From Lasiosphaeris hirsuta (Eukaryota > Ascomycota > Sordariomycetes > Sordariales > Lasiosphaeriaceae), in the NCBI GenBank assembly GCA_030549175.1, contig JAUKUA010000006.1:248001-312000 (forward strand): a DNA stretch of 64,000 nucleotides, in the 5' to 3' direction. Every line of letters begins with the position of its first letter. Positions within the stretch are counted from its first letter, which is position 1. Below, in pieces: positions 1-12,333 of this stretch. The position numbers and the translations under genes are program-made. The notes under the pieces were generated by a model. That model made no database searches. It saw only the letters and a program-made list of their open reading frames with translations, and was not told the DNA's origin.

Positions 1-1063
1 TTTGTTTGAGGTATTCATTCCCGTCTCCGTTTTGCTTTATTAGCCCCGTGGGTTCACCGAAAGCAATGTCGGTAGCAGCATCCAAAGTGAAGAATAGCAC
101 CATGTTGGGTTGAATCCGCACAATGGGACCGTGTCTGACGCTGAGGCTATGAAGGTGAAAAGTGATGCCGCCCCTCCATGTGTATCATGTGAGGGCCAGG
201 GGTATGATGGAGCGGAGGAAGGGCCCGGGGACGTGTCGGAGGCGGCGCCATGAGAGGAAGGATGTAGCTGGGAAGAGAATAAGTACTCCCACGGAGAGAT
301 TTACTTCTTAGCAAGTCTACTCCTAATCAGTAGGAATAAGATTACGATCATACTGTAACACCGGTAGCCCGAGTATAATCCAACCCTGGTTTGTTTATTA
401 TAACGTTATATTCCCACCGAGAGAGGTACTGAAGCCCCGATAGAGCCTTTTTTTTTTCAGCTCAAGAAAAAGACATCTGTGGCGTTTTAAGGCCTTCCTC
501 CGTCCTGCAAAGGCCTTGTCAGAGCTTCAATATCTATCCCTTCGATGAGAGTGTTCCGCGCTAACGTATGATCCCGGGCCACCCCGTTTTGTTTTCAAGC
601 GTTTCGGGTTGTTCTTCATTTATGGAGAGACTTAACGTCTCACCTCAACACTTTCTCCACATTTCCTACTCGGTGTCCAATCAGTGAAATAGATTTGGTT
701 GACGTCAGCTCAGAGCGAGGCTCTCACGGGACGGCAATCAATCCTTGCCTGCTCAATCAATGGGCACAACATGCGCCACCACCAGACGGCCAATTTGGCC
801 ATCCTGGCCTTTTTCAGGCTCCCAGCACCACGCACTGGTCAAGGCACAACCTAAAACATGTCAGCGAAAGGAACCTTCCACATGACTCACTCAAAAACAC
901 AGAGGATTGTTACTGTTCGACTTTCGACGTTAAATAACTACCACAAGGTGCAACGCAAACCAATGTCAACTGGCACTGCTATTCATGTCTCTCCGAAGCC
1001 ACCGACCCTTGTCAACGCCACGAAAAGCACCCACCACTACCAACCTCAAGTTGAAAAACAACC
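1..1063. other. Intergenic, no gene recognised
   Basis: No reading frame here resembles a protein family. There is a T run near 450-459. The last 100 bases are the probable promoter and leader of the amidase gene that starts at 1064. Confidence 0.5.
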
Positions 1064-2341
1064 ATGGAATCCGCAGGCCTCCGCCGCAAAACCTCCCAGA
1101 CCGCCCGCCCTCCCTTGGCTCCACCAACCTACTCCTCCGCCCTTCTCTTCACCCCCTCCGCTCTCCCCGCCCCCCTCACCCTCCCCCCCAAACCTCAGCC
1201 AAGGCCCTGGTCCACAGCCGGTCACGCGCCTCCACGCTTCACAATCGACCTCTCCACGGCGCCCGCGCACCGCTACGACCACGTGATCCCGCACTTCCTA
1301 CCCTCGCTCTCCGAAGCCGATGTCGCAGGGCAGCTGACCGACCTCGTCGAAGCCTTCATCCCGACGCGCGTCGCGCAGCGGACCATCCTCGCCTTCACGC
1401 GCGTCGCGCTGCGCCGCGTGCACGGCGACGAGGAGACCGAGGAGCTGCGCGGCATCGCGAGGGGCACCGGGCTGCCCATGCACCTGCTCGTCGCGCTGAA
1501 TGTCATGCTGGATCTGCTGCTGGGGTGCACCAGCGGCGGGGTGCGCTCGCGGGGCCGGGTCGTGCACTTCCGGACGCTGGATTGGGGGATGGATCCGCTG
1601 AGGAGGTTGATTGTCGAGCTGGAGTATGTGCGACGCCCTGGCGGGCCGGTCGTGGCGAGGACGGTCGGGTATGTGGGTTATGTTGGGGTGTTGACGGGGG
1701 TGAGGACGGGGTTGAGTGTGAGTTTGAATTTCCGGCCGCATCATGACCGGTCCACGTGGTGGAGGCGGGTGCGGTTCCGGTGGCATCAGGTTATGGTGGT
1801 GTTTGGGAGGAGGAGATCGGTGTCGAGTACCCTCCGGGGGTATTTGCTGGGAGAGGGGGAGAAGGAGCGGTCGATCAAGGATGTCTTGGGGGAGCTGGAA
1901 CGATCGCCGTCGACGGCGGCCTATCTCATCTTTTGCACGCCGCAGAGGGTGTATACCGTGGAGAAGGATAACGGCTCGGCCTTGATACAGGAGAGCGCGC
2001 ACTTCCTCGCGACCTGCAACCACGACCTCGATGACGAGCTGCATCCGGCTTGCCCTAGCGTGCCCGTAGATGACGACGATGTTATGGGCTGGCTCGTGGC
2101 GGATTCTCTCTTTCGAAAGGAGAATGCCACTTTGGTCTGGCAAGCGAGGCGAGGGCCGGATGAAAACCTGGTAGGGGTCGGCATCGATGACGTGCTGGCG
2201 ATAATCGGTGAGAAGGGCATTACCAATTCCATGACCCATTACGCCGTGGTCATGGATCCAGAAAGTGGCGAAATTTTGTGGAGGAGGGTATATGATGTGG
2301 AAGAGATTCCCGACAGTGATACAGCGTCAGGTCAGTTGTAA
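1064..2341 (+). CDS. Acid ceramidase / NAAA-like N-terminal-nucleophile amidase
   Basis: A single exon of 425 residues, started at an ATG in a good fungal context (ACCATGG). Residues 150-176 hold the family hallmark: a cysteine (C155) in LLLGCTSGG, followed by GRVVHFRTLDWGMD. In acid ceramidase and N-acylethanolamine-hydrolysing acid amidase the precursor is cut in front of this Cys, which becomes the N-terminal nucleophile; R170 and D173 sit where the catalytic Arg and Asp are expected. These enzymes cleave amide bonds of N-acyl lipids (ceramide, N-acylethanolamines). Unlike the lysosomal animal enzymes, no signal peptide is visible: the first 55 residues are Pro/Ser/Ala-rich. The C-terminal half ends in a region typical of the beta-subunit fold (NSMTHYAVVMDPESGEILW). 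The exact substrate is not predictable. Confidence 0.85.
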   Translation: MESAGLRRKTSQTARPPLAPPTYSSALLFTPSALPAPLTLPPKPQPRPWSTAGHAPPRFTIDLSTAPAHRYDHVIPHFLPSLSEADVAGQLTDLVEAFIPTRVAQRTILAFTRVALRRVHGDEETEELRGIARGTGLPMHLLVALNVMLDLLLGCTSGGVRSRGRVVHFRTLDWGMDPLRRLIVELEYVRRPGGPVVARTVGYVGYVGVLTGVRTGLSVSLNFRPHHDRSTWWRRVRFRWHQVMVVFGRRRSVSSTLRGYLLGEGEKERSIKDVLGELERSPSTAAYLIFCTPQRVYTVEKDNGSALIQESAHFLATCNHDLDDELHPACPSVPVDDDDVMGWLVADSLFRKENATLVWQARRGPDENLVGVGIDDVLAIIGEKGITNSMTHYAVVMDPESGEILWRRVYDVEEIPDSDTASGQL

Positions 2342-4108
2342 GATTGATGGTGGCAGCAGCGGCAGCAGCGGCAGCGGTTGTGGCGAGTTTGATTGTGTTG
2401 ATGTTTGGAGGTGCCAGCTTGGTTCTTAATAGAGTTACACTCTTCGCAATAGTACCTAGTAAGGGAACATGGCTCGACTGGAGGCCCTCCCGATCGGCCC
2501 ATCGTCGAACGGAGAATGCCTTATCCCTATCTCTTGAGTGAGGTAATTATCATTCGCCACGTCCCGTGATAAAGGATCAACGGCACTAAGCGTTGTTTTC
2601 CAGACCCTTGTGTACGTTCCCCCCTAAAGCTTGGCAAGTACTTTGTGATGACATCCCCAAATCGTGATAGCCCTCGCTAATCGCTCTGAATCACATAATC
2701 TTGATTTCTTTCATATTTCCAGGACCATTAGTTTCTTTATATAGCCGGAGAGTTTATATCTCCAATAATTTACTACTTACCTTCTAACCATTACTTCCTC
2801 TGAGGTCACAGCCCCGAGAAACTGCATTCTCGATTTGTGGTCGGAGTCTATGAACGAATGCCTAAAGAGAACATGGCTCTTATCCTTGGCAGTGGTGTCC
2901 CAATCATGAGTTTGGATAAAGCGGTCGATGATATACCGTGAAGCTTCATCGGCTTCGTTCGCGTAAAATCAGGAAAGTAGTTACAGAATGGTTGTTGTTG
3001 CTGCAACTTGGCCGCGAACTTGTTCCTATTAGTCAACAACACAATAAGTCATGTTGAAGAAACCATCTTAAGTTGGCAATCGTCTTGAAATGATCCACCG
3101 CTTCGTTCATCTTATTGAAAGTCGGTTCTTCTGGCATTCACTGGGTGCCATAGGTGTCCAGATCCACGACGTAGATGATGAACAGGACAGACTCAAAGGA
3201 GTGAGTCCATTTCTCCCGCTCGCCGCTATGGCTACTAATGTCGAAGAAACGAAGATGAAACCCGCCGTTGTAGGGTATTCAAGTTTCCTGGATGCCTGGC
3301 CGTCGAGACTTTTAGGCGGCTACTCGAGAGACGCCCATGAGTAATCATCAGGGGCAAACTCGAGCGCCCGCTTGATGAGGGTTTTGGCGTTGTCAACAAT
3401 CTCGGCGAACACGAACCCCCTAGACCTGTACCATTCATCATCGGTAATAATATCTTCTTATACCCGCGGAATATTGAACTACTATTAACTTATAACGGGA
3501 GACTACTATTGATAGTGTGGAGGGGGGTCAAGAAGTGGCTTGATTTATTTGGGAGCGTTGCGGGGACTTGGAGAGCCCCGTTGTGCGATTGCCCCTTCAG
3601 GGCAAGGCCTGGGCAAAACTCTGCACAATATATTCATCAAACCATAAATCAAGCTCTCTGCCCGCCTCCCTGAGAACTGGCCATTCAGATTTCATTTCCA
3701 GCAACAAGAATAGCTTGCATAATGCATAATGCAGTGTGCCACCAAAATGAACACAAGAAAGATGTTGGAGAGCTAGGGAGGGTGTGGCCGAAGTGTCCAA
3801 GGGTTGCCTCCGCAGAGCCTTGTCGTAATTAGCACTTTTTCCTTCTTCTCCTACACCTTCATCTTTTTTCCACCCCCTCTCCATAGCTGATGCATTTGAT
3901 GCCCTCGCTCGATTCGTGAGAAAATAAGGAAAGAAGGAAATACACACATCTGTGGAGAATGGCGGATTCGCATAGCACAAGCGCAACGCTTGTTAGATCC
4001 GACGACAGAAGCGGCGCTCCCCAGGTGAGTGCAGACGTCCATTCCAGGCATTGACGAGAATGAAGAAATCTCCTTTTTCTTTTTTTTGGCTCCGCTCACT
4101 GTACTGTA
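2342..4108. other. Gene-poor stretch, no supported gene
   Basis: Short frames only, none resembling a known protein. An Ala-repeat frame right after the amidase stop (2344-2541) comes from a GCA/GCG microsatellite near 2348-2375 and is not believed. The sequence is AT-richer than the flanking genes. Confidence 0.5.
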
Positions 4109-7100
4109 ATCAGCTATGCCAATCCTGCAAAAAACCTTGACCTTAGCATCGATAAATTCGTCATCAGTTCCAACACAGCACCCGCTCCTGAGGGCACCCC
4201 TGGCGTAGCAACGGAGACACCGCGCAAGGTTCGCTTGACGTCTGGAAATGCCAGCAAGGTCTTTGCGAGGGTTGGGCAGGTCCAGGAGCGGCGCAACATT
4301 TGTCGCCTCTGCGAATGGACTTGTATGGCCATCAATCGATACAGTGGCCGTGGTGCGGTCGAGACAAGCGCCGACATCTACCTCACTTGGGAGGTTGACG
4401 GACGGCAGCGAGCTGCCGGGTCGGATCGTCTCATCAACCGGACCCAGAGATTGCGGCTTACGTGGAAGGAAAAGGACGGAAAGGAAGAGACTGTCTACCT
4501 CGTCTTTGTCGCCCCAACAGGTGCTCGCAGGCTCAACTCGGATGCGTACGCCAGCAAGGCAACCGAAACTCATTTCCTAGAACGGGGCCTCTTTGATACG
4601 CGGGAGAAGTAGGCACTGATGAAAAGCTGGATTGATCTTTGCGTTAAGAAACACGGTTCCGGCTGTCAAAACAAGCACGGCAAGTCGTCCGAGTTCCGCC
4701 AGCTCGTCGAGAGCACCTACTTTGGCGTCATCGACGTCATTGGCATGCAACTCAAGCCGTTGCCCATCGTGAGCGGACAACCGGAGTGCTACGTGGCCCT
4801 AAGCTACGTGTGGGGCGGGGGGGGGCATCCGTCGACGAGTCAGAAACCCTACACAACGACGCGCGCCAATGTTATGGGCCACATTCAACACGGCGGTCTT
4901 GAGAAAGCCTGGGATAAGTTACCCCAGACCATACAGGATACTATCCTGCTGGTCAGTCAGCTAGGAGAGCGCTACCTCTGGATCGATTCTCTGTGCATTG
5001 TGCAAGGCAGCAATAGTTCTTGGGAGCTCAACGCCAAGTCCATGCATCTCGTATACGGCAACGCCCACTTTACTATTTGCGCGGCGGATGACAACGCTGA
5101 GACGGGACTGCGCGCTGTGGACACGGTACTGCGGACGTTTGAGCACGGCGACCATAGAAATAGCCGAACAACTGCGCATACGCCGGTTTCAACTCCCAGT
5201 AATACCTCGCCAGTGGCCCAGACTGGTCGTGCTCGACACAGAGCATCCTCGCCGTTTCCTTCTGGTGGCTCAGCGAGCAGTAGTGCTAGTAGCAGTCAAC
5301 CTACAATAGCAGTTGGCAGTCAACCACCAAAGACTGCTACTACTACTACTACTAGTACTCCCCGATTGAGAATGGCGGCTCAGGAGATGCGACAACATCG
5401 GAGAGCCACAGATGAAGCCAACCCGCCGCCGTTGACAGCCGAGTGCTTGCCTGGGATACGTCTCCTGGTAGCCCGGCCGACCGAAGCCGTCATCCAGGAT
5501 TCTCCCTGGAATCAACGAGGCTGGACCTCTCAAGAATGTCTCCTCTCCCGCCGATGTCTCATCTTTGCAGAAGGCCATGTTTACTTTCAGTGTCGCTCCG
5601 CCGTCATCTCGTAGCACATCTTCACCGAACCGATGGCGGCGGCGCCAACGGCTGGTCACTGGACTGGGCCAACTCGCCTCTGCGAACGCTTGGCGAGCTC
5701 CGACGTCGTGCCTTTTGGTTCTATATGAATTGCATCCAGCTGTCACGGGACGGGACCTAACCAAGCCCAAGGACGTCTTGACAGCCTTCCAAGGCGCGTC
5801 GTGGCTCCTGGAGGAGCGGATGAAAGCGCCGCTCCTCTACGGGCTGCCTTTGCCGCATTTTTCTCTCGCCCTGCTGTGGATGTGTTGGAGGGCAACACAA
5901 TGAAGGTGATGATATTCAGTGGTGGTTCTGGCCCAGAGAAATCTCTGGCCCTCTTTTATGGGTGGCCACACCAGAACCACGCTAGGCTATCTACTTATCA
6001 GAGGCGGCTACACCTTCTGGAAGGCCATTCACTGGAGGCCGCCATTCACTGGAGGTCATTCACTCTTCCAACAGGATGCCTCTCAACAGGCTGGAGCAGA
6101 GGCGACAGAGGACGTTGCGTCACAGCAACGACGCAACCGCCGGGGGTCCTCGTGCACGCAGGACGACATGGGCAACTGTAACTGCCAATTAGAATCGGAT
6201 GGCTTCGGCGCCAAAGACTTTCCAAGCTGGTCATGGAGCGGTTGGATGGGGGGTAAGGCCGAGTACCAGCTTAGCATGGTAGAGGGCTGCCTTCAAAACG
6301 TGCAAGAGTGGCTGCGCGATCACACCTGGATCTTATGGCACGTTCGCGACTACGAAGGAAACCTTCGGCCACTTTGGAATAACGAACTGCTGTTCCAAGA
6401 TGTCAGCGAAGAGGCCCGGTGGAGGGGATACGCAGGAAGGCCGGTGGAATCGGGCCCCACCTTTGCCCATGGACACGGGAGTCGACGACGAACCGTGAGC
6501 ATCACGGCCACCGTGGGCGGCCATGACAGCCCTAGCGGCCATAGAGACCGCCATGAGCCCCACAACAGGCCAGTGCCTGACATATACGCAGAGAGACGGT
6601 ACCCGCAGCGCCCTCCGCCAGCTCCGGCGGAGCTTCTCCGGTCCCATATCCCTTCCCGTACTACAGGTGATGCACCCGACACCATGCATGGTAGGCGGCG
6701 GCGGTCAGAGGGGACGGGACCGTACGCTTCGGCGGGCTGGCATCGGTCGTCCAACGCCGCATACCTACAACGGCTTCCTATTGGGTACTACGATGACGGG
6801 GCCGACAACGATGACCACGACCACGACGACGGTGACAGGGATGGCGTTAGCATGCGGCCGGAGGGGCCCCGAATAGGGCAGGCCTCGGTTCGATCGCGAC
6901 CAGCCAGCCAAATCCCTGTTGCTTCCGTCGGTGAGACAACGCATAGGGCTTTCATCGTGCCAGGCTACACCAGAGAGACGGTTCACCACACGCACAACCC
7001 CCGCTACGACCCGCCACGTCCGTCGGGCATCCCTCGACCGCGATCACCACCCCCTGGACGCTCCTATCACGAGGGCCATGACGGGCTCGACCCAAGCGAC

Positions 7101-7645
7101 TCTGACCATTCGGTCGAGACCACCACGGCCACTACAGCTACTTCCTCTACTAGCAGTGATTATGACGACAACAGCTGCGAGACCGAGTCCCGTAGCGACG
7201 GGCGGCCAGCAGCAACGCAGGATATGTATGGCCGCCCCGTACGTCCTAGCCTCGCTGGCCTCAACGGTACCGAGTTCACCGGCATTCTACCGGACAATCG
7301 TGGGCGACGCAGCTGGGACCGGGGCTGTGTCGGTGCAGCGTCGTCGACAGGGCGGGCGACTGGTGCGGGTCCGTCGTGTTGCCGCTCAAGTGGATTGCGG
7401 CCGGCTGGGAGGGCGTGCTGCTCATGTTCATTGCTTTTTCGGACGCCAAGGGGCTGACGGCCGACGAGTGTCCGGTGTGGAGCTATTACATCCCAAAGGA
7501 GAAGGACGAGAGCGAGTGGGATCTCTACTTTGTCATGATTGTGGACCGGAATAGGGAGCGTGCCCTGTGGGAGCGCGTGGCTGTTGGTAAGGTGTTTCAG
7601 GCGGCGTTTAGCGACGCCGTGTGGGATGAGATCAAGTTGGGATGA
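4109..7645 (+). pseudogene. HET-domain (heterokaryon incompatibility) gene, disrupted
   Basis: The HET core is clear: YVALSYVWGGG near 4793-4825, LPQTIQDTILL, YLWIDSLCIVQ, and YGNAHFTICAADD near 5056-5095. The later part includes GRDLTKPKDVLTAFQG, the PSWSWSGW motif near 6222, and a family-typical C-terminus (GKVFQAAFSDAVWDEIKLG) ending at 7645. Reading it needs several repairs. There is an in-frame TAG at 4610 just before ALMKSWIDLC, where CAG is expected. The frame changes near 5614 and again near 5750, a stop lies at 5901, and the frame changes again before 7376. HET proteins trigger cell death when incompatible strains fuse. With these lesions no full-length product is likely, unless some frame changes hide introns. 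The Thr/Asp/Arg-rich stretch 6700-7200 is not typical of the family. Confidence 0.8.
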
Positions 7646-8251
7646 AGCTCACCTACGTAAATTTCCCAGCCGACCTTCTGAACTTCCTTTTCCTTCATTT
7701 TAACAACGTGTAGCACAGGTGGGTGGCCAATCCACCACTTCTTGGCTTCTGATATAAGTGGAGCTTTATACTAGGTGCCTATGTTACTCCAGCCCCTACA
7801 TGCTGTTGAAAACATCCGCATTTTGAGATTCAAACCATAGAGTGCTGTCGGGAGTTCTTTGAGGGCCTCATCGGTGACATTATCGCGACAGACGCTCCTT
7901 TTAAGAACATTTGCATCGTAGACAGCGGACAGTACTGGTCGGTCAATGGCGGTGTGAAGTTGACTGCACAAAACTTTAAGGTAGAGATGCTCGATCTGGA
8001 CGATGTCCCAGGCGGATGCTAGCCGAAAGGCTTCGGGAAAGAGAATGAGGGAGCTTAGTCCTAAGAATTTAAACTTCTTACCCGACTTACTAACGGCTAG
8101 ATCTAACTAGGTATACTAAAAGTTGAGCCTAACTAAGAAGCGCTATTGATAGTTTAACCATATTATTACAATCTACAAGGTAAAAAGGGCCGTGGAGGAA
8201 CCTACTGAAGCTTATATACCTATAAAGCGTTATTCGTTATATTACAGTTAC
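7646..8251. other. AT-rich spacer, probably repeat-derived
   Basis: No coding frame is supported. From about 8060 the sequence is rich in TA steps and reads like RIP-decayed DNA leading into the foldback repeat at 8252. Confidence 0.5.
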
Positions 8252-9066
8252 TGTCACACTGCTGGGCTCACTTAATGTCAATAGGGTAAATCACCTCCTT
8301 GACCTGGGCCCGTAGTGAACACAGGGCACACCCAAAAAAGGATCATCCCATAAGGGGATCCGTACTATCACGTGGCCAGTAGCCTTCGGCCCACACGTAT
8401 GTCGAGGGATCCTTAGGTACGACCACGGGTCAAGCCTACGGTTAGTATTAGTACTTATTCTTATAACTTAAGTAATATAATAACCGTTACTATACAGGCT
8501 CCTTTATGTCCTTAGTACTTACATCGGTTACCAAGTCGTTAACTTCATAACTAGTACCTTGCCATAACGACGGTTCCCTTCTATAACTCATAGATGCCCA
8601 ATAGGGCCTGTCACGGCCATCTATCACCACTGAAACTAGACTCCGGAGAACGTCGGGGTTCAGGTCTTCTAAAGGGGTAACTACGATAACTAGGAGGTCC
8701 ATGACTCGAAAGACCTACTAAATCGTCATGCTGATCTTTTGCCTGACTTCTACAGCTCCGATCACGATACTGAGGTTAAGTGGATATCCCATGACAAATC
8801 TGAAGTCTGGTAAAATGTCCTAGCGTAGGCGAGGTCTACTGGGTGGGGTACGTTTGCTCGTTAGTGGTGTCAGGATCCCGGCTCGACCCGTGATCGTGCC
8901 TGAGGATCCTACAACCTGTGTGTGGGCCGAAGGCCACTGGCTACGTGATATTACGGATCCATCCGTGGGATGATCCTTGTTGTTGGAGGTGTCCTGTGTT
9001 CACTGTGGGCCCAGGTCAAGGAGGTGTTTCACACTGTTGATTTTAGGTGAGCTCGGCAGTGTGACA
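8252..9066. repeat. 815-bp foldback repeat with ~190-bp inverted ends, related to the 56.9-60.7 kb LTR family
   Basis: It begins TGTCACACTGCTGGGCTCAC and ends with the near-complement GTGAGCTCGGCAGTGTGACA. The inverted similarity continues inward for about 190 bp (8252-8440 against 9066-8880) with scattered transitions. The middle and right half match, in the same orientation, the right half of the LTR at 58859-60169; for example 8640-8710 matches 59695-59765 and 8765-8830 matches 59815-59875. No protein is encoded. The flanking 5-mers (GTTAC and TTTAT) do not match, so no target duplication is visible. It may be a rearranged LTR derivative. Confidence 0.7.
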
Positions 9067-9900
9067 TTTATATAACGGTATTATAGATTTAGCGGAAGGA
9101 TCTAGAGATAGGCTATGGTTATAGATTTAATTCTATAAAAAACTGACCGTTATATGCAGTGAGCCGGTTCCAACACCGGGCCCAGGATCGTCCTTGTAAC
9201 CACAGTGACCCATTTATGGTCACCGGCAACAATCGCCGGGGCAGGTTCCTTGGATTCACCTCGGCTCAGGCAGCCCTTAGTGCGGCTCACCCCTTGCTTA
9301 AGATCTGCGACTAATACAGACTTGAGCAGAAAAAAAAGACGGGTGTGACTATATAGATAATCTAATACTCGGTGAGCGTCGTCGCAAGCCTCAAATAATT
9401 ATTTTCAAAGACCAATTTGACGCGCTGGCGTTGGTCGCCCACCTTGAGCTGGGCACTTATCTTGTGTTACCAGTCGTAAATACCCGGCGTTCTCAGACAT
9501 CTTTTTCTTTATCTTGTCGGCTGTGCGTTAATGACGCCGTATGCACCAAGGCTTCTGTGAAACGTGAGGGAGTCGGTCGGCTGATTACAGACTCTTGGGA
9601 CCCGCCCGAGTTGTCTATTCGCTAGGCGGTTTTCGTGTGGCTGTGCGCAACTCCTGCCAATGATGGCTCTGTACGGCTCTCTTCAAATAGGTACCATACA
9701 TAAGGTGCATTATTTCTATATTATTCATTGACGGTCGCTGTGCGCACAACGTGACCTCACCTGCAACTTTTTAGCCTGTGGCGCAACACTTTCAACTGCC
9801 ATCACCATAAAACCATCAAGCCAGCATCTCAATCAAGCTCATTGTGAAGGAGACGGCTTCCAACTTCCCGCATTTATCTCATCTTTCGACCGATTGCAAC
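9067..9900. other. Spacer, no gene recognised
   Basis: AT-rich to about 9150, then a GC-richer block (9160-9300) that reads like another repeat relic. The last 150 bases are the probable promoter and leader of the membrane-protein gene at 9901. Confidence 0.45.
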
Positions 9901-11965
9901 ATGTCGTGGGAATTCCTCTACGACCCCAACCCGTCGGTACCTCTGCAACCATGTACCTGCGAATCAGGCTTCGGGTGGATTTTTGGCCAGCATCATTGCG
10001 GGAGACCCTCTGAGCCATTGTGCTGCGGGCGTTTGCCGCTCGACTCTGAAAGGGGCACGACTCTAAACTCAGAACTCCCGTCTGGCAGCTTCGTCACCGA
10101 TGCCTCTATTATTAAGGACCCCGAACCGAGTCCAATAGCGCCTGAAAACAAATCCCCAAACTTGCAAACCCAGCATCTACCTCCGATTAAATGGAAACGC
10201 TACGACGGTGGGAAATGGCATAACTTCAACACCTCTAGCGCTACAGCCGTTATTACCTTGTGGATCACTATAATATTTTCCGTTTTAACATTCTTTACCG
10301 CAAACTCGATGATTCAAAGCAGTCAGAATGTAGACCGGCTCAGCTGCGAAGATAACGATATCCAATCCATGACAACAACAGAAAGACGCTTTGCGATTGA
10401 TCTCGTTATCGCGAGAGGGCTGTCCTTTACGCGAGCTAAGCTGCTTGACCTCACTTGGGATATAGGGATAGGGCAGGGAGGTCGTTTAATCCACGGATGG
10501 ATCTTATATCACGTCGCTACAAGAACGGTTACCTGGATTCTGGAATACTCGGCCCTGACGTACCCCGTACTACTCGCAATGCTCTTCTCGCCTGATTCAG
10601 CATACTCTCTTTGGACCCTGGTCATCTCGCTGGGGAAGAAGCAACGGGGCGGGACTTTGCTACGCTTGACATTCCTGGCATACTCTATCGCCTACGTCTT
10701 GATATTCGCAACCGTGTGGAGCGCTGCTACCGGTTACCAAAGCCCCAGCACAGCCAGTTACACAATGCCGGACCTGTCTTGGGCAAATATTGACCATGAC
10801 GAGTTGAGACTGTGTTGGTCGGTGGAAGCCCAGAAATTCGGAGGAGATCCCTGGATGAATAGTATTGTTCCGGGGCCACAACTCGGAGCGGTGGTTGGTT
10901 CTTTCGAAAACTTGAAAAGATTTGGGTCTGATACTTTCGGACCTACTATAACGTCCTATCTGTACGAGGAGCCTCGGAATAAGGATTTCCTTAACATGTC
11001 CAACTGTAGGTCTTGAGAACTACTGGCAGGACGACAAGCCGAGGGAAATCGACAGCTAACTGGAATGCTTTAATCCAGATCATGACACGAAGGATTTGAT
11101 CTTATCGACGTTCGGTAGCCGAGTAAAGCTGGAAAAAGATTTGAATTCGTCAAGTTCGAACGACACTGGACTTTATCCGACCGACTCAACAGGGGACGAA
11201 GGACGATACGACTCTCCCATCCCTGCCGACGGATGGCAGTTCCTAGCACTGTACCCAAATACGACAACTCCCCAGATAATACCTTGGGTAAACATGTCAC
11301 AATTCTATCTTAACTGGATGTCGAAACCCGAAAACAAAACCAAGGATGACATGGTGTACGAGCTCTTTGGATTAGAGCCCGCCGTCCGCGGTGTTGTCTA
11401 CTACAGATCGATGTTTCTCTTCAAAGAGGACAATACAACTATGATGCTGGACACACCATTCCTCAATTATGCCAAGAGCTGCTCCTGGTGGACCGACTCG
11501 CATGAATTAGGCAAATGCGTCTGTTGGAGAGGAAATCCGCTGACCAAAGATTTTCGGATGGAAAATAACTTGAATTTTGGTTGTGCTAATGGGCAAGGGT
11601 ATATTTGGGGGTTCTCCCGTTCGATAACACTCGTCGGGGTCATCATGGAGTTTATCTGGTGTCTGGTGTGCGTTCGACTCTGGGCCTCGACGGAGCGAAG
11701 CGAGTTTCTGAAGCATGGTCGGCCCACATACGGTACGATGAGGAGCATTTTGGACATTTCGGAAGCTGTGAGCAGAGAGCTGGGGGACAAATCATGTCTA
11801 TATACTGAGGCGCGGCTGATGAAAAAGCTGGAAACCTGTCTTCCAGTTAGCTATGCTGTAAGCGACGGAGGCGGCGGTATCGGGCACGTCGGTTTAGTTG
11901 CTGTACCAGAAGGACTAACAGCGAAACGAAGGGTGCATCTAGACGAGGAGAAGTACTATGGATAG
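9901..11965 (+). CDS. Integral membrane protein of unknown function
   Basis: Two exons, 9901-11005 and 11079-11965. The 73-bp intron has donor GTAGGT, branch site GCTAAC at 11055-11060 and acceptor CCAG. The phases fit (T plus AT gives TAT) and the product is 663 residues. The start is the first ATG in frame; the frame is open upstream but only with non-ATG codons. A Cys-rich N-terminal stretch (CTCESGFGW, CCGRLPL) precedes a membrane segment near residues 115-135 (VITLWITIIFSVLTFF). Further hydrophobic segments lie near 225-245 and 260-290, and a last one is encoded at about 11617-11685. Between them is a long loop with several NxT/S sites and Cys pairs, likely extracellular. It resembles no family I can name. 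Confidence 0.75.
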
Positions 11966-12333
11966 AGATTTTATTTTTATTTTTTAATGTTTGATTCCAT
12001 TTCTTGATCGGGCTAATTCAGCGAGGGAAAACAGGTAACCTGGAAATGCGAACACATACTGGCGCCTGGTGAATACGTGGTAATGTAGTTTGCACTTCGT
12101 GTCTGCTGACGCGGCCGGCATATCACGAGCAACTTGGCCGATCCCTTTTCGACCTTGGTGGTTGCCTTGCCGCAGGCACCCAGCAATCCAGTCAGATCAG
12201 TAATTGTGGGCTTGACACATAAACCGAGGGGTTGAGTGTGCTACCCCGCGTCACAGACCCAACAACCTCAAGCAACTTCTCAGATCAAAGCACAACCCGT
12301 TTCCCAGAAAACTACATTTCTTTATCGGTCAAA
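11966..12333. other. Intergenic, no gene recognised
   Basis: Contains the 3' end of the membrane-protein transcript (T-rich from 11969) and the probable promoter of the next gene. Nothing else is seen. Confidence 0.5.

Noticed and set aside
1298..2239. Long minus-strand frame opposite the amidase
   Set aside because: It is a shadow of the GC-rich amidase exon; the plus strand carries the catalytic motif.
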